Origin: Millisia brevis NBRC 105863 | Lineage (GTDB): Bacteria > Actinomycetota > Actinomycetes > Mycobacteriales > Mycobacteriaceae | Direction of reading: 5' to 3' | Length of the DNA stretch: 64,000 nt | Assembly: GCF_001552615.1 (NCBI RefSeq) | Contig: NZ_BCRN01000001.1 | Location: forward strand, 496,001 to 560,000 | Shown here: positions 38,389 through 45,868 of the stretch, one piece after another | How the letters are laid out: the number at the start of each line of letters is the position of its first letter | Numbering within the stretch: position 1 is the first letter of the stretch | Program-made: the position numbers and the translations under genes | The notes under the pieces: generated by a model | The model's database searches: none | Told to the model about the DNA's origin: nothing | What the model saw: only the letters and a program-made list of their open reading frames with translations

Positions 38389-38709
38389 TCAGGCCGCACC
38401 GCTGAGCTGCAAACCGACAACGGCACCGATCACGATTGCGATACCGAGGGCCTTCCTCCAGTCCAGGCGCTGGCCGAGGAAGAGGGCACCGACGATGACG
38501 ATGCCAACCCCGGCGATGCTGGTCCAGAGGGCATATCCGACACCGACATCGAAGGTGAGCAGGGCCAGACTCAGGAAGAATGTCGCGATAGCTCCGCTGA
38601 TCAACGTCGCGATCGTCCATCCGAAGTTGGTGAAGCCGGCGGCCTTGCCGGCGGAGATCCCAACGGCAATTTCACAGATCACGGCGATCGCGAGGTAGAG
38701 CCAACTCAT
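38389..38709 (-). CDS. SMR-family efflux subunit 2
   Basis: The 106-residue product is a standard-length SMR protein: MSWLYLAIAVICEIAVGISA (essential Glu in helix 1), DVGVGYALWTSIAGVGIVIV, and LFLGQRLDWRKALGIAIVIG. GAAAGGAACC lies just before the ATG. It is the first gene of the SMR pair and follows the MarR gene on the same strand, with a shared 12-bp motif in both upstream regions. Confidence 0.92.
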   Translation of the reverse strand: MSWLYLAIAVICEIAVGISAGKAAGFTNFGWTIATLISGAIATFFLSLALLTFDVGVGYALWTSIAGVGIVIVGALFLGQRLDWRKALGIAIVIGAVVGLQLSGAA

Positions 38710-38797
38710 GGTGGTTCCTTTCGGTGCGCGATTGGTGCTCGGGTGGGTTCGAACCCCGATCGGAGGTGCAGCGGTGGGTAACCATGACGCCTCTACG

Positions 38798-38811
38798 TGC
38801 ATGTGCATGCA
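38798..38811. promoter_or_regulatory. Candidate MarR operator upstream of the SMR pair
   Basis: TGCATGTGCATGCA, a near-palindrome containing CATGTGCATGCA, which recurs exactly at the marR start (39320-39331). It lies about 90 bp upstream of the first SMR start codon. Confidence 0.55.
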
Positions 38812-38854
38812 GTATCGATGTCGTGGGTAGAGGCTCGAACGGCGTGGTCGCCCG

Positions 38855-39322
38855 TCAGATCGAGTCGATCAGTGCGGTCAGGATTCGTCTGATATCTACG
38901 TCTTCGCCACCCGGTTGCGGGCCGTCCGCGGCGATCAGAAGTTCGTGCGCCTTGGAGGAATATGCTTCCCGGATTCTGTCCACCGTCTCGAGACCGGCAT
39001 CGGTGATGACCGCGTATACACCTCGACCGTCATCCGGACACGTGTCCCGGAAGGCCAGCCCCTTGTCCTCCATGCGGCCGACCAGGCGGGTACAGGAACT
39101 CTGATTCAGTCCGACTCGCGTCGCCAGGTCGTTGATGCGCAGCTCGCGTTTCGGTGTGCGACTCAACAGCATTGCGGCACGAAACTCGGTCATGCCGATC
39201 CCGTACGTGCTCTGCATCCACTTGCTCAGACCGCTTTCCACGGCCGCCACCGCGGCCACCGCCCGGGACCAGGTGTCTCCGATACTGTCGGCGTGGGCCG
39301 AGGGTTCGGAAACCAGATCCAT
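38855..39322 (-). CDS. MarR-family regulator
   Basis: The 155-residue product has a winged-helix core: LRINDLATRVGLNQSSCTRLVGRMEDKGLAFRDTCPDDGRGVYAVI, with the typical DDGRG wing. It is upstream of, and on the same strand as, two SMR efflux genes. A shared motif overlaps its own start and lies before the SMR pair, so it probably represses both. Start ATG 39322 (MDLVSEPSAH) is 7 bp after TATATG; ATG 39328 is possible. Confidence 0.88.
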   Translation of the reverse strand: MDLVSEPSAHADSIGDTWSRAVAAVAAVESGLSKWMQSTYGIGMTEFRAAMLLSRTPKRELRINDLATRVGLNQSSCTRLVGRMEDKGLAFRDTCPDDGRGVYAVITDAGLETVDRIREAYSSKAHELLIAADGPQPGGEDVDIRRILTALIDSI

Positions 39323-39331
39323 GTGCATGCA
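39320..39331. promoter_or_regulatory. Candidate MarR autoregulatory operator
   Basis: CATGTGCATGCA, identical to the motif at 38800-38811. It overlaps the marR start codon and the probable -10 region, a position suited to self-repression. Confidence 0.55.
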
Positions 39332-39403
39332 TATAAAACTACCGCGACGGCCCACTCTTTGGGAACCCCGTACGTGGGTCACCTCGGGGAAGCGTCGCCC
39401 GCC

Positions 39404-39631
39404 TCAGTAGTACACGCAGATCGGTACGGGGCTCGGACAATCCGGTACGCCGAGTGCGGCGAAGAAGGCCCGAAGGGGATCGGGATATCTCGGGGCGATC
39501 GGCCCGCGGGGAATGATGATCGACGACCCGCTCGGCTGCGCCGCCGCACTGCCGACGCCCGGAAGGACGACTGTCGCCAGCCCGATCAGCATGACGACGA
39601 CGATGCGCACAACGTGATTCCGAGCGCTCAT
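39404..39631 (-). CDS. Small secreted cysteine-pair protein C
   Basis: The 75-residue precursor has a signal peptide (MSARNHVVRIVVVMLIGLAT to SAAAQP), then AQPSGSS at the cleavage region as in proteins A, B and D. A short helix (DPLRAFFAALG) leads to VPD-C-PSPVPI-C-VYY at the C-terminus. An AGGAGG Shine-Dalgarno lies 9 bp before the ATG. It is 40 bp downstream of protein D, to which it is closest (GVPxCP...IC). Confidence 0.7.
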   Translation of the reverse strand: MSARNHVVRIVVVMLIGLATVVLPGVGSAAAQPSGSSIIIPRGPIAPRYPDPLRAFFAALGVPDCPSPVPICVYY

Positions 39632-39671
39632 ATCTCGTTCCTCCTGCTGCGACGTTGGTTCCGGCGTCACC

Positions 39672-39920
39672 TCAGTCGGGCACACAGATGCCTTCGAATC
39701 GCGGGCACGGAGGTACGCCGAACGCGCGGAGCAAGGCCCGGAAACCGGCGCCCAGCACGTCAACGGAGCCTTCCGACAACGTCCCCTCCGGTACCGCGAA
39801 GGCCGAACCGGTCGTCTGGGCGCCGGAGACGCCCGCGCCGGCGAGGCCGGACGCGACGATCGTGGCGAGTCCAATTCCCCCTGCCGCGATCATCGCAACT
39901 ACCCGCTGTCGAATGCCCAT
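39672..39920 (-). CDS. Small secreted cysteine-pair protein D
   Basis: The 82-residue precursor has signal peptide MGIRQRVVAMIAAGGIGLAT with GVSGAQTTGSAF at the cleavage region. The mature part is about 47 residues: GAGFRALLRAFG helix, then VPP-C-PRFEGI-C-VPD at the C-terminus. A GGAGGTAGG Shine-Dalgarno is present. It heads the D/C pair. Function is unknown; two cysteines six residues apart at the extreme C-terminus suggest a small disulfide loop. Confidence 0.7.
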   Translation of the reverse strand: MGIRQRVVAMIAAGGIGLATIVASGLAGAGVSGAQTTGSAFAVPEGTLSEGSVDVLGAGFRALLRAFGVPPCPRFEGICVPD

Positions 39921-40029
39921 GCGCCCTACCTCCGTCGGTGAGAGGTTGTAACTTCCGCTCGACTGTGCGGATCAGGCTACTGCTCGGTCTGTCCGGTGCC
40001 GGCCGATCGATCGGCGCAGGTGAGCCGTC

Positions 40030-40461
40030 CTACGTGATGTGCCCACCGGCGTTGCGGACGATCGACCCCATCACCGACGGAAATCCGCGAGCGATCGATG
40101 CGCCGATCAGGCGTCCCCAGATCCCGGCCAGCGGACCCTCGAAGACCAGCCGATGGGTCATCGCGTACCCGGTGTCGTCTATGGGCGTCAGTTCGTGCTC
40201 GAAGGACATCGTCGCCCCCGGAAAGGACGAGCGGAAGTCGAGCGCGGAGGGTTGGTCGGCGCGGGTCACCGTCAGCGCCGAGCGGGGTCCGCGGCGGGGC
40301 TGGGCCCACCCACTCACGCCCGCTGCCGCCGGCACTTCGAGGAAGGCCGCGCGGGTATCGGGATCATCCTGCGGCCAGAGATCCGGAGTGGACCATCGGT
40401 GCCAAATGGCATCCGGATCAGCGGAGATGTTCAGTTTTGTCTCGGACTGCCAGATGGACAT
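40030..40461 (-). CDS. SRPBCC (polyketide cyclase/START-like) protein
   Basis: The 143-residue product has the START-like helix-grip pattern: SIWQSETKLNISADPDAIWH at the start, PGATMSFEHELTPIDDTGYAMTHRLVFEG, and a C-terminal helix (IGASIARGFPSVMGSIVRNA). It should bind a small hydrophobic ligand. ATG 40461 is chosen because TACTCT is 7 bp upstream and GGAG lies between. It is 81 bp downstream of an ECF42-type sigma gene, whose modules often include SRPBCC or YCII partners. Confidence 0.82.
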   Translation of the reverse strand: MSIWQSETKLNISADPDAIWHRWSTPDLWPQDDPDTRAAFLEVPAAAGVSGWAQPRRGPRSALTVTRADQPSALDFRSSFPGATMSFEHELTPIDDTGYAMTHRLVFEGPLAGIWGRLIGASIARGFPSVMGSIVRNAGGHIT

Positions 40462-40542
40462 GGCTCCAAGAGTAGGCTCGCCATCCGACAAGGCATCGAG
40501 GTTTCGGAACGGCTATCGACCGCCCGCGGATGAAGCCATCCA

Positions 40543-41808
40543 TCAACTCGGACATATCTCGCGGCGTCGGTTGAGCAGGTACATCCGCGCCGGTTCCGAC
40601 GTACACAGCGCGATCGCTCGATCGAGGGCATCGAGCGCCTCGTCGACGCGCCCGGCTTGCACGAGCGCCTCCGCCCGTACGGCGTACCAGGGCTGATAGT
40701 CGGTCTCGGCCCCTGCCACGGCATCGAGCAGGACCAGTGCGGCGTCGCCACCGCTGGTGCGCAGAACCACGCCCGCCAGCGCGACCCGGCTGCCGATGGT
40801 CGGCGCCACCCGCAGGAGGGCCCGGTGCAATGTCTCGAGCGCACCCCAGTCGACACGTCCGGTCCGCCGCCGATCGGTGTGTACCGCCTGGATGGCGGCC
40901 TCGAGCTGGAAGCGCCCCGGCGCCGCCGCAACCGCCCGACGCAAGGCATCTTCGCCGCGGGCGATCGACGATGAATCCCAATCGTCCGGGTCCTGTTGAT
41001 CCAGTGGAAGATACGGCGCCCCGGCGGGCCGCTCCCGCGACCGGGAGAGCGTGATCAGCGCGAGCAGGCTCCATGCCTCCGGCTCGTCAACCAACAAATG
41101 TGCGAGCACTCCGGCCAGATACTCCGCCTCGCCGCCGAGCGCGCGCACCGCCGGATCGTCGGACCCGGCGGCCAGAGTGAAACAGCCGTACACGGCATCC
41201 AATACCGCCGCCAGACGCTCCGGCACCGCGGAACGATCCGGCACCACAAAGGGCACCCGCAACTGCTTGATCCGCCTCTTCGCCCGCACCAACCGCTGCG
41301 CCATTGCCGCCGGCGACACCACGTACAGTCGGGCGAGGTCGACGGCTTCGAAACCGAGCACCATCTGCAGCATCAACGGCGCGCGCGCCGCCGCGTCGAT
41401 CGCCGGATGCGCACAGGCGAACAACAATTCGAGGCGCCGATCCGGGATCGCCTCGGGATCATCGTCGACAAACGCCACGGCGCTCACCTCCTGCGCATCG
41501 TCGAGCGGGCGGCTGGTCCGGTGGGCGGCGGACTTCCACCCGTCCTTGAGCCGATTGCGTGCCACCGCGAGCAGCCACCCCTCCGGGCTGTCGGGCACCC
41601 CGGTATCGGGCCAGGTCCGCAGGGCGCGCTCGAACGCATCGGCCAGCGCGTCCTCGGCGGCGGCGAGGTCGCCCGCCTGTGCCGCGAGCACGGCGACGAG
41701 GCGACCATAGGACGCGCGGGCGGTACGTATCGCGGCCGCCCGCGCCTGCGGTGCGTAATCGATGGGTACATCCGAGCCGCCGGTGCGACCGGGACTGGCG
41801 GCGGTCAT
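40543..41808 (-). CDS. ECF42-type RNA polymerase sigma factor with C-terminal extension
   Basis: The 421-residue product has region 2 (about 15-85; LAAAEDALADAFERALRTWP, PEGWLLAVARNRLKD), region 4 (about 125-185; [20 protein letters not shown] and YVVSPAAMAQRLVRAKRRIK), and a long helical/TPR-like C-terminal domain ending ALDRAIALCTSEPARMYLLN. This fits ECF42 (DUF6596) sigma factors, which use their own C-terminal domain and are encoded with a YCII (DGPF) protein; both are true here. The ATG overlaps the YCII stop as ATGA. Confidence 0.9.
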   Translation of the reverse strand: MTAASPGRTGGSDVPIDYAPQARAAAIRTARASYGRLVAVLAAQAGDLAAAEDALADAFERALRTWPDTGVPDSPEGWLLAVARNRLKDGWKSAAHRTSRPLDDAQEVSAVAFVDDDPEAIPDRRLELLFACAHPAIDAAARAPLMLQMVLGFEAVDLARLYVVSPAAMAQRLVRAKRRIKQLRVPFVVPDRSAVPERLAAVLDAVYGCFTLAAGSDDPAVRALGGEAEYLAGVLAHLLVDEPEAWSLLALITLSRSRERPAGAPYLPLDQQDPDDWDSSSIARGEDALRRAVAAAPGRFQLEAAIQAVHTDRRRTGRVDWGALETLHRALLRVAPTIGSRVALAGVVLRTSGGDAALVLLDAVAGAETDYQPWYAVRAEALVQAGRVDEALDALDRAIALCTSEPARMYLLNRRREICPS

Positions 41809-42185
41809 CCGTTCGGCTGCCACACACCCTCGACGGTGTGGACCGCGCCCGGCCGGATCTCGACCGCACCGTTCCACTCCAGGGCGGGGACCTCGCCGGC
41901 CCAGCGAATCGCCTCGTCCAGGTCGGCGACATCGACGACGAAGGTCCCGCCGAGCTGTTCCTTGGTATCGGCGAACGGGCCGTCCTGAATCTGCAGCGAG
42001 CCGTCCTTCTTGCGCAGGGTGGTCGTCATGTCCGAGAACTGCAACACCTCGGCCGACAACAGAACCCCCGCCTGCTGCAGGGTCGCGGCGTACGCGGACA
42101 TGGCGGCCTGCCCCTGCGCGGCGACCTCGGGTGTCAGTTCACCCTCGGCCGGTTCGCCGTAGTGCAGCAAGAATGTGTAGCGCAT
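41805..42185 (-). CDS. YCII/DGPF-domain protein
   Basis: The 126-residue product has MRYTFLLHYGEPAEGELTPE and the DGPF motif QIQDGPFADTKEQLGG. YCII proteins are ferredoxin-like folds of uncertain chemistry that accompany ECF41/ECF42 sigma factors. GAGGAGACATC precedes the ATG. It overlaps the sigma gene by 4 bp, showing translational coupling. Confidence 0.9.
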   Translation of the reverse strand: MRYTFLLHYGEPAEGELTPEVAAQGQAAMSAYAATLQQAGVLLSAEVLQFSDMTTTLRKKDGSLQIQDGPFADTKEQLGGTFVVDVADLDEAIRWAGEVPALEWNGAVEIRPGAVHTVEGVWQPNG

Positions 42186-42275
42186 GATGTCTCCTCGGTC
42201 GGTCTGCGAGTCGGTCACCACAGGAACGATCTCGCCGCCGTGCGATCGACATTCCCAGTAGAACTCTTTCGACCG

Positions 42276-42322
42276 TTGACGATGACCCGAACCCGGAGCT
42301 ACCGTTATTCAACCAACTGGTT
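42276..42322 (+). promoter_or_regulatory. Promoter and candidate operator for the TIGR03086-type gene
   Basis: TTGACG (42276-42281), 18 bp, TACCGT (42300-42305) form a housekeeping-type promoter. AACCAACTGGTT (42311-42322) is an inverted repeat (AACCA/TGGTT) just after the start site, of the kind bound by TetR proteins. No tetR is adjacent, so the regulator is unknown. Confidence 0.5.
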
Positions 42323-42333
42323 TAGGAGAGGTT

Positions 42334-42924
42334 ATGACGCTGACCGACCTGTCCGCGGCCGACCGCCACCGGGCGATCGCCGCGGAATTCTCCGAGATGG
42401 CACACGGGATCACCGACTGGTCGGCCCCGGCGCCGGTCGACGGGTGGACCGCCCGCGACGTGGTCACCCATCTCACCGAATGGTTCCCCGCCTTCCTCGC
42501 CGGCGGCGGGATCGACCTGGCCGTGAGCCCGGAGGCCGCTGAAGCCGAGGACCCGGCGGACGCCTGGGACCGACACGCCGCCGCGGTGCAGGCGCTGTTG
42601 GAGAGCCCGGCCGCCGCCGAACCGTTCACCCACCCGATGATCCCGGCGCAACCGCTCGCGAACACGATCGATTCCTTCTATACCGCCGACGTGTTCATGC
42701 ACACCTGGGACCTCGCGCGCGCCGGAAGCCTCCCGGTCGCGCTGGACCCCGACTTCTGCGCGCGGCTGCTCGACGGCATGACCGGCATGGAGGACGTCCT
42801 GCGCGGCTCCGGCCAGTACGGGCCCGCCGTCCCGGTGGCCGCCGACGCCGACCCCCAGACCCGGATGGTCGGCTTCATCGGCCGCGATCCGAACTGGGAG
42901 CCGGCGGTGCGATCAGCTCGCTGA
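42334..42924 (+). CDS. TIGR03086/mycothiol maleylpyruvate isomerase-like metal-binding protein
   Basis: The 196-residue product is a DinB-like four-helix protein. Motifs: WTARDVVTHLTEWFPAFL and DVFMHTWDLARA, which supply the metal-binding histidines of this family. Mycothiol-dependent enzymes of this fold are common in actinobacteria, but substrate is not inferable here. GGAGAGG precedes the ATG. Its 3' end overlaps the convergent iol operon by 12 bp. Confidence 0.82.
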   Translation: MTLTDLSAADRHRAIAAEFSEMAHGITDWSAPAPVDGWTARDVVTHLTEWFPAFLAGGGIDLAVSPEAAEAEDPADAWDRHAAAVQALLESPAAAEPFTHPMIPAQPLANTIDSFYTADVFMHTWDLARAGSLPVALDPDFCARLLDGMTGMEDVLRGSGQYGPAVPVAADADPQTRMVGFIGRDPNWEPAVRSAR

Positions 42925-43806
42925 CCCGGCGTACTTGTCGACCAACGACCACAGCCGCTCGAGCTGGTAGCGCGAGGTTTCGTCGGCGGTCTCGTCCTCG
43001 GCGAAGACGTTCGAGCAGATGATCGCGTCCTCCCGCTCGAGGAATCCGGATGCTCCCAGGGCGGCGAACAGCTCGTCCCAGTCGACGTCACCGGCCCCGA
43101 TGCGCAGATGCTGGTGCACCCGAACGGCATTGCCCGGCGGGTTGGTGATGTACCTCAGCCCGTGCGAGCGGCGGTGATCGAAGCTGTCCGCCGCGTAGAC
43201 GGACCCGAGCCGGTCGCCGAGCTGCGGGATCAGCGACATCGCCCGGTCGCCGTAGTGGAAGGTGTGACTGCCGACGTAGACGAAACCGACGGCGGCCGAG
43301 TCGAGTCCGCGCAGGATGCGCCACGCCTCGAGCCCGTCCTCGACGAAGTCGTCGGGGTGCGGATCGAAGTTGACCGTGACCGCCTCCCGCTCGAGGATCG
43401 GCAGCAGCCTCTCCATCGAGCGGAAGAACCCGGCCTCGGACTCCTCGGCCCGCTCCGGGCGCCCGGAGAACTCGGTATTGATCACCGGGGCCTCCAGGTC
43501 GACGGCCAGTTGGATGATCCGGGTGAAGTTGCGCACCGCGGCCTCGCGGGGCAACTCCTCCGGCCACGAGATCCGTTGCACCGGAAGCAGCGAACTGATC
43601 CCGACCCCGGTCGACGCGGAACGCCGGCGCACCCGATCGAGGTAGGCCCGGTCGACCCTCGGATGAGAGAAGAACGGCACGAAGTCCGGGTGCGGTGTCA
43701 GCTGGATCCACTCGTACCCCGCGGCCGCCGCGACATCGAAGAAGTCGAGGAAATCATGGGTCGAGTGATACGGCGTCGGATCGAGGGCAATGCGTACCAC
43801 GATCAA
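42913..43806 (-). CDS. TIM-barrel sugar phosphate isomerase/epimerase (IolH/IolE-like)
   Basis: The 297-residue product belongs to the AP endonuclease 2-type TIM-barrel family (IolE, IolH, IolI). Metal ligands are consistent with INTEFSGRPE, VNFDPHPDDFVE, YVGSHTFHYG and RVHQHLRIGAGDVDW. It is the last gene of the iol operon, 33 bp after iolG. The other TIM-barrel gene in the operon fits inosose dehydratase better, so this one may epimerise another inositol or inosose; not certain. Confidence 0.8.
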   Translation of the reverse strand: MIVVRIALDPTPYHSTHDFLDFFDVAAAAGYEWIQLTPHPDFVPFFSHPRVDRAYLDRVRRRSASTGVGISSLLPVQRISWPEELPREAAVRNFTRIIQLAVDLEAPVINTEFSGRPERAEESEAGFFRSMERLLPILEREAVTVNFDPHPDDFVEDGLEAWRILRGLDSAAVGFVYVGSHTFHYGDRAMSLIPQLGDRLGSVYAADSFDHRRSHGLRYITNPPGNAVRVHQHLRIGAGDVDWDELFAALGASGFLEREDAIICSNVFAEDETADETSRYQLERLWSLVDKYAGSAS

Positions 43807-43839
43807 CCTCCTTCGAAGGGGCCGGCGGGATCTACCGGG

Positions 43840-44868
43840 TTAGGACGTGATGTCGGCGTAAAAGGCGGGCACGGGCGGCAATTCGACCTCGACGGGTCCG
43901 GAGCTCTCCAGCGCCTTGACCCCGGCGCGGCAGGCGACGGCGACCTTGTAGCCGTCCCACGCCGACGGCCCGGCGATCGCGCCGACCTTGGCGGCGTCGA
44001 CCCAGGCCTGCACCTGACGGTCGTAGGCGACGGCAAATCGGGTGGTGAAGTCGGCGTGTTCGCCGATGCGGAAGGTGCCGTCCTGCCACAGCTGCAGGCC
44101 CGACGGCTGACCGATCCGCGCGACGCCCTGCTCGAAGACCGCCTCGGTGGTCACCTGGTAGCCGAACTGGATCGACACGTTCATCTCGACGTCGACCAGC
44201 ACGCCGTTATCGAGTTCCATCACCACCAGGATCGGCTCGCGCAGCCGCTCCGAAGTCAGCGAATTGCGCTTGGGGTACTTGACTTCCACGCTGCGGATCG
44301 AGCCGCCCGCCAGCCACGGCACCACATCGAACTCGTGCACCACCGAGTCGGTGATCAGCATCGACTGCGCGTACGAATCCGGCACGGCGGCGTTGCGGTG
44401 GGCGGCGTGGATCAGCAACAAGTCACCGGCGGAACCGCCGGCGATCAGCGCGCGCAACTGCGCGTACTCGGGGTCGAAGCGGCGCATGAAGCCCACCTGG
44501 ATCAGCGGGCGCCCGGCCCGCTGCTCGGCCTCCAGGACCTCCCAGGACGTCTCCGGATCCTGGGTCAACGGCTTCTCGCAGAGGATCGGCAGGCCCGCGG
44601 CCAACGCCGGCAACAGCACCGGCTGGTGGAAGCGGCCCGGGGTGGCGATCAGCACCGCGTCGACGGTCCCGGCGTCGAGGGCATCCTCGAGGCGTTCGTA
44701 GCCGACGGCACCCGGCGCGTTGACGAGGGCGGCGTCCCGGCGGCCCGCGTCGGGTTCGACGACGGCGCCGACCGAGGCGCCGGTGATCGTGTGGGTGATG
44801 CGCTTGATGTGGTCGGCGCCCATCGCGCCCGCACCGACGACGGCGATGCGCAGATCCGAAGTGGTCAT
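43840..44868 (-). CDS. iolG: Inositol 2-dehydrogenase-type oxidoreductase
   Basis: This Gfo/Idh/MocA enzyme would oxidise myo-inositol (or a stereoisomer) to scyllo-inosose with NAD. The 342-residue product has VVGAGAMGADHIKR (Rossmann), ILCEKPL (EKP motif, catalytic Lys), and the substrate-side DSVVHEFDVVPWL (His of the active site). It lies 40 bp downstream of iolE in the operon. Exact stereoisomer preference cannot be read. Confidence 0.88.
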   Translation of the reverse strand: MTTSDLRIAVVGAGAMGADHIKRITHTITGASVGAVVEPDAGRRDAALVNAPGAVGYERLEDALDAGTVDAVLIATPGRFHQPVLLPALAAGLPILCEKPLTQDPETSWEVLEAEQRAGRPLIQVGFMRRFDPEYAQLRALIAGGSAGDLLLIHAAHRNAAVPDSYAQSMLITDSVVHEFDVVPWLAGGSIRSVEVKYPKRNSLTSERLREPILVVMELDNGVLVDVEMNVSIQFGYQVTTEAVFEQGVARIGQPSGLQLWQDGTFRIGEHADFTTRFAVAYDRQVQAWVDAAKVGAIAGPSAWDGYKVAVACRAGVKALESSGPVEVELPPVPAFYADITS

Positions 44869-44908
44869 GATGAGAGTTCCTTGTGTACGGCCGAAAGACG
44901 GTGGGTGA

Positions 44909-45868
44909 TCAGCGGTTACGGGTCATCGGGTGGCAGCTGAAGATGTGCTGCCGGGTGCGGGTGGCGATGCCGACGGGCAGATCGATATCGCAACCGGGCA
45001 TGTCCTGCTCGACGATCGCGAAGATCTCCGTGTCGATCTTGTTGACCGCGTCGATGATCGGGGCGAAGTCGGGCTCACCCGCCGGCGGCTCGACCATGAT
45101 CTCGGCCGCACAGTCTGCGAAGGCGACATCGTTCTTGAGCACCTCGAAGCGCAGTTCCGGATCGATCTGCTTGAGGTGCAGGTAGCCGATGCGCTCGGGG
45201 AACTTCTCGATCAGCGCGACATTGCTGCCGCCGTAGTACGCGTAGTGGCCGGTGTCGAGGCAGAGGTTCACGTAGCGCGGATCGGTCTGCTCGAGCAGCC
45301 GTTCCACCTCGCGCTTGGTGCCGATATGCGAGTCGGCGTGCGAGTGGAACTGCTGGTGCACACCGTATTGTTCCAACAGTGCCTTGCCGAGGCGGTCGTG
45401 CCCGGCGGCGAGCTTGGTCCACTGCTCGTCGGTCAGGGTGCGCGATTCGAGGGTTTCGCCTGTCGCGTCCGAGCGCCACAGGTCGGGCAGGACGACCATA
45501 TGCTCGGCGCCCATCGCCGCGACGAGCGTCGCGACCTTGACGGCCTGATCCCAGGCCCGCTGCCACTGGTCGTCACCCTTGTGGAATCCGGTGAACACGG
45601 TGCCGCCGGCCAACTTCAGGTCGCGCTTGGCCAATTCGTCCGACAACTGCTCCGGGTCGGTGGGCAGGTAGCCGTAGGGGCCCAGCTCGATGTAGGTGTA
45701 GCCGGACTCGGCGACCTCGTCGAGGAACCGCTCCCACGGGGTCTGACGCGGATGGTCGGGGAACCACACGCCCCACGAGTCGGGGGCGGTGCCGATGCGC
45801 AGACCGGAGGTGTGCGCCCCGGAGCTGGAATCGGAGCCGGCGGCGGTGTCGGTGAGGGTGTTGGTCAT
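44909..45868 (-). CDS. iolE: Inosose dehydratase-like TIM-barrel protein
   Basis: IolE dehydrates 2-keto-myo-inositol to 3D-trihydroxycyclohexane-1,2-dione, the substrate of IolD. The 319-residue product starts RIGTAPDSWGVWFPDHPRQT after a 23-residue hydrophilic leader. It has LDEVAESGYTYIELGPYG, QFHSHADSHIG, YVNLCLDTGHYAYYGG and EIFAIVEQDMPGCDI, giving the metal-site Glu/Asp/His set. The ATG overlaps the iolD stop by 4 bp. Confidence 0.87.
   Translation of the reverse strand: MTNTLTDTAAGSDSSSGAHTSGLRIGTAPDSWGVWFPDHPRQTPWERFLDEVAESGYTYIELGPYGYLPTDPEQLSDELAKRDLKLAGGTVFTGFHKGDDQWQRAWDQAVKVATLVAAMGAEHMVVLPDLWRSDATGETLESRTLTDEQWTKLAAGHDRLGKALLEQYGVHQQFHSHADSHIGTKREVERLLEQTDPRYVNLCLDTGHYAYYGGSNVALIEKFPERIGYLHLKQIDPELRFEVLKNDVAFADCAAEIMVEPPAGEPDFAPIIDAVNKIDTEIFAIVEQDMPGCDIDLPVGIATRTRQHIFSCHPMTRNR

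Noticed and set aside
38710-38854. Guanidine riboswitch before the SMR genes
   Set aside because: No conserved riboswitch core was seen. A MarR site explains regulation better.
43108-44940. 610-codon plus-strand frame antisense to iolG and its neighbour
   Set aside because: It has the composition of an antisense shadow, and both minus-strand genes have clear family motifs.
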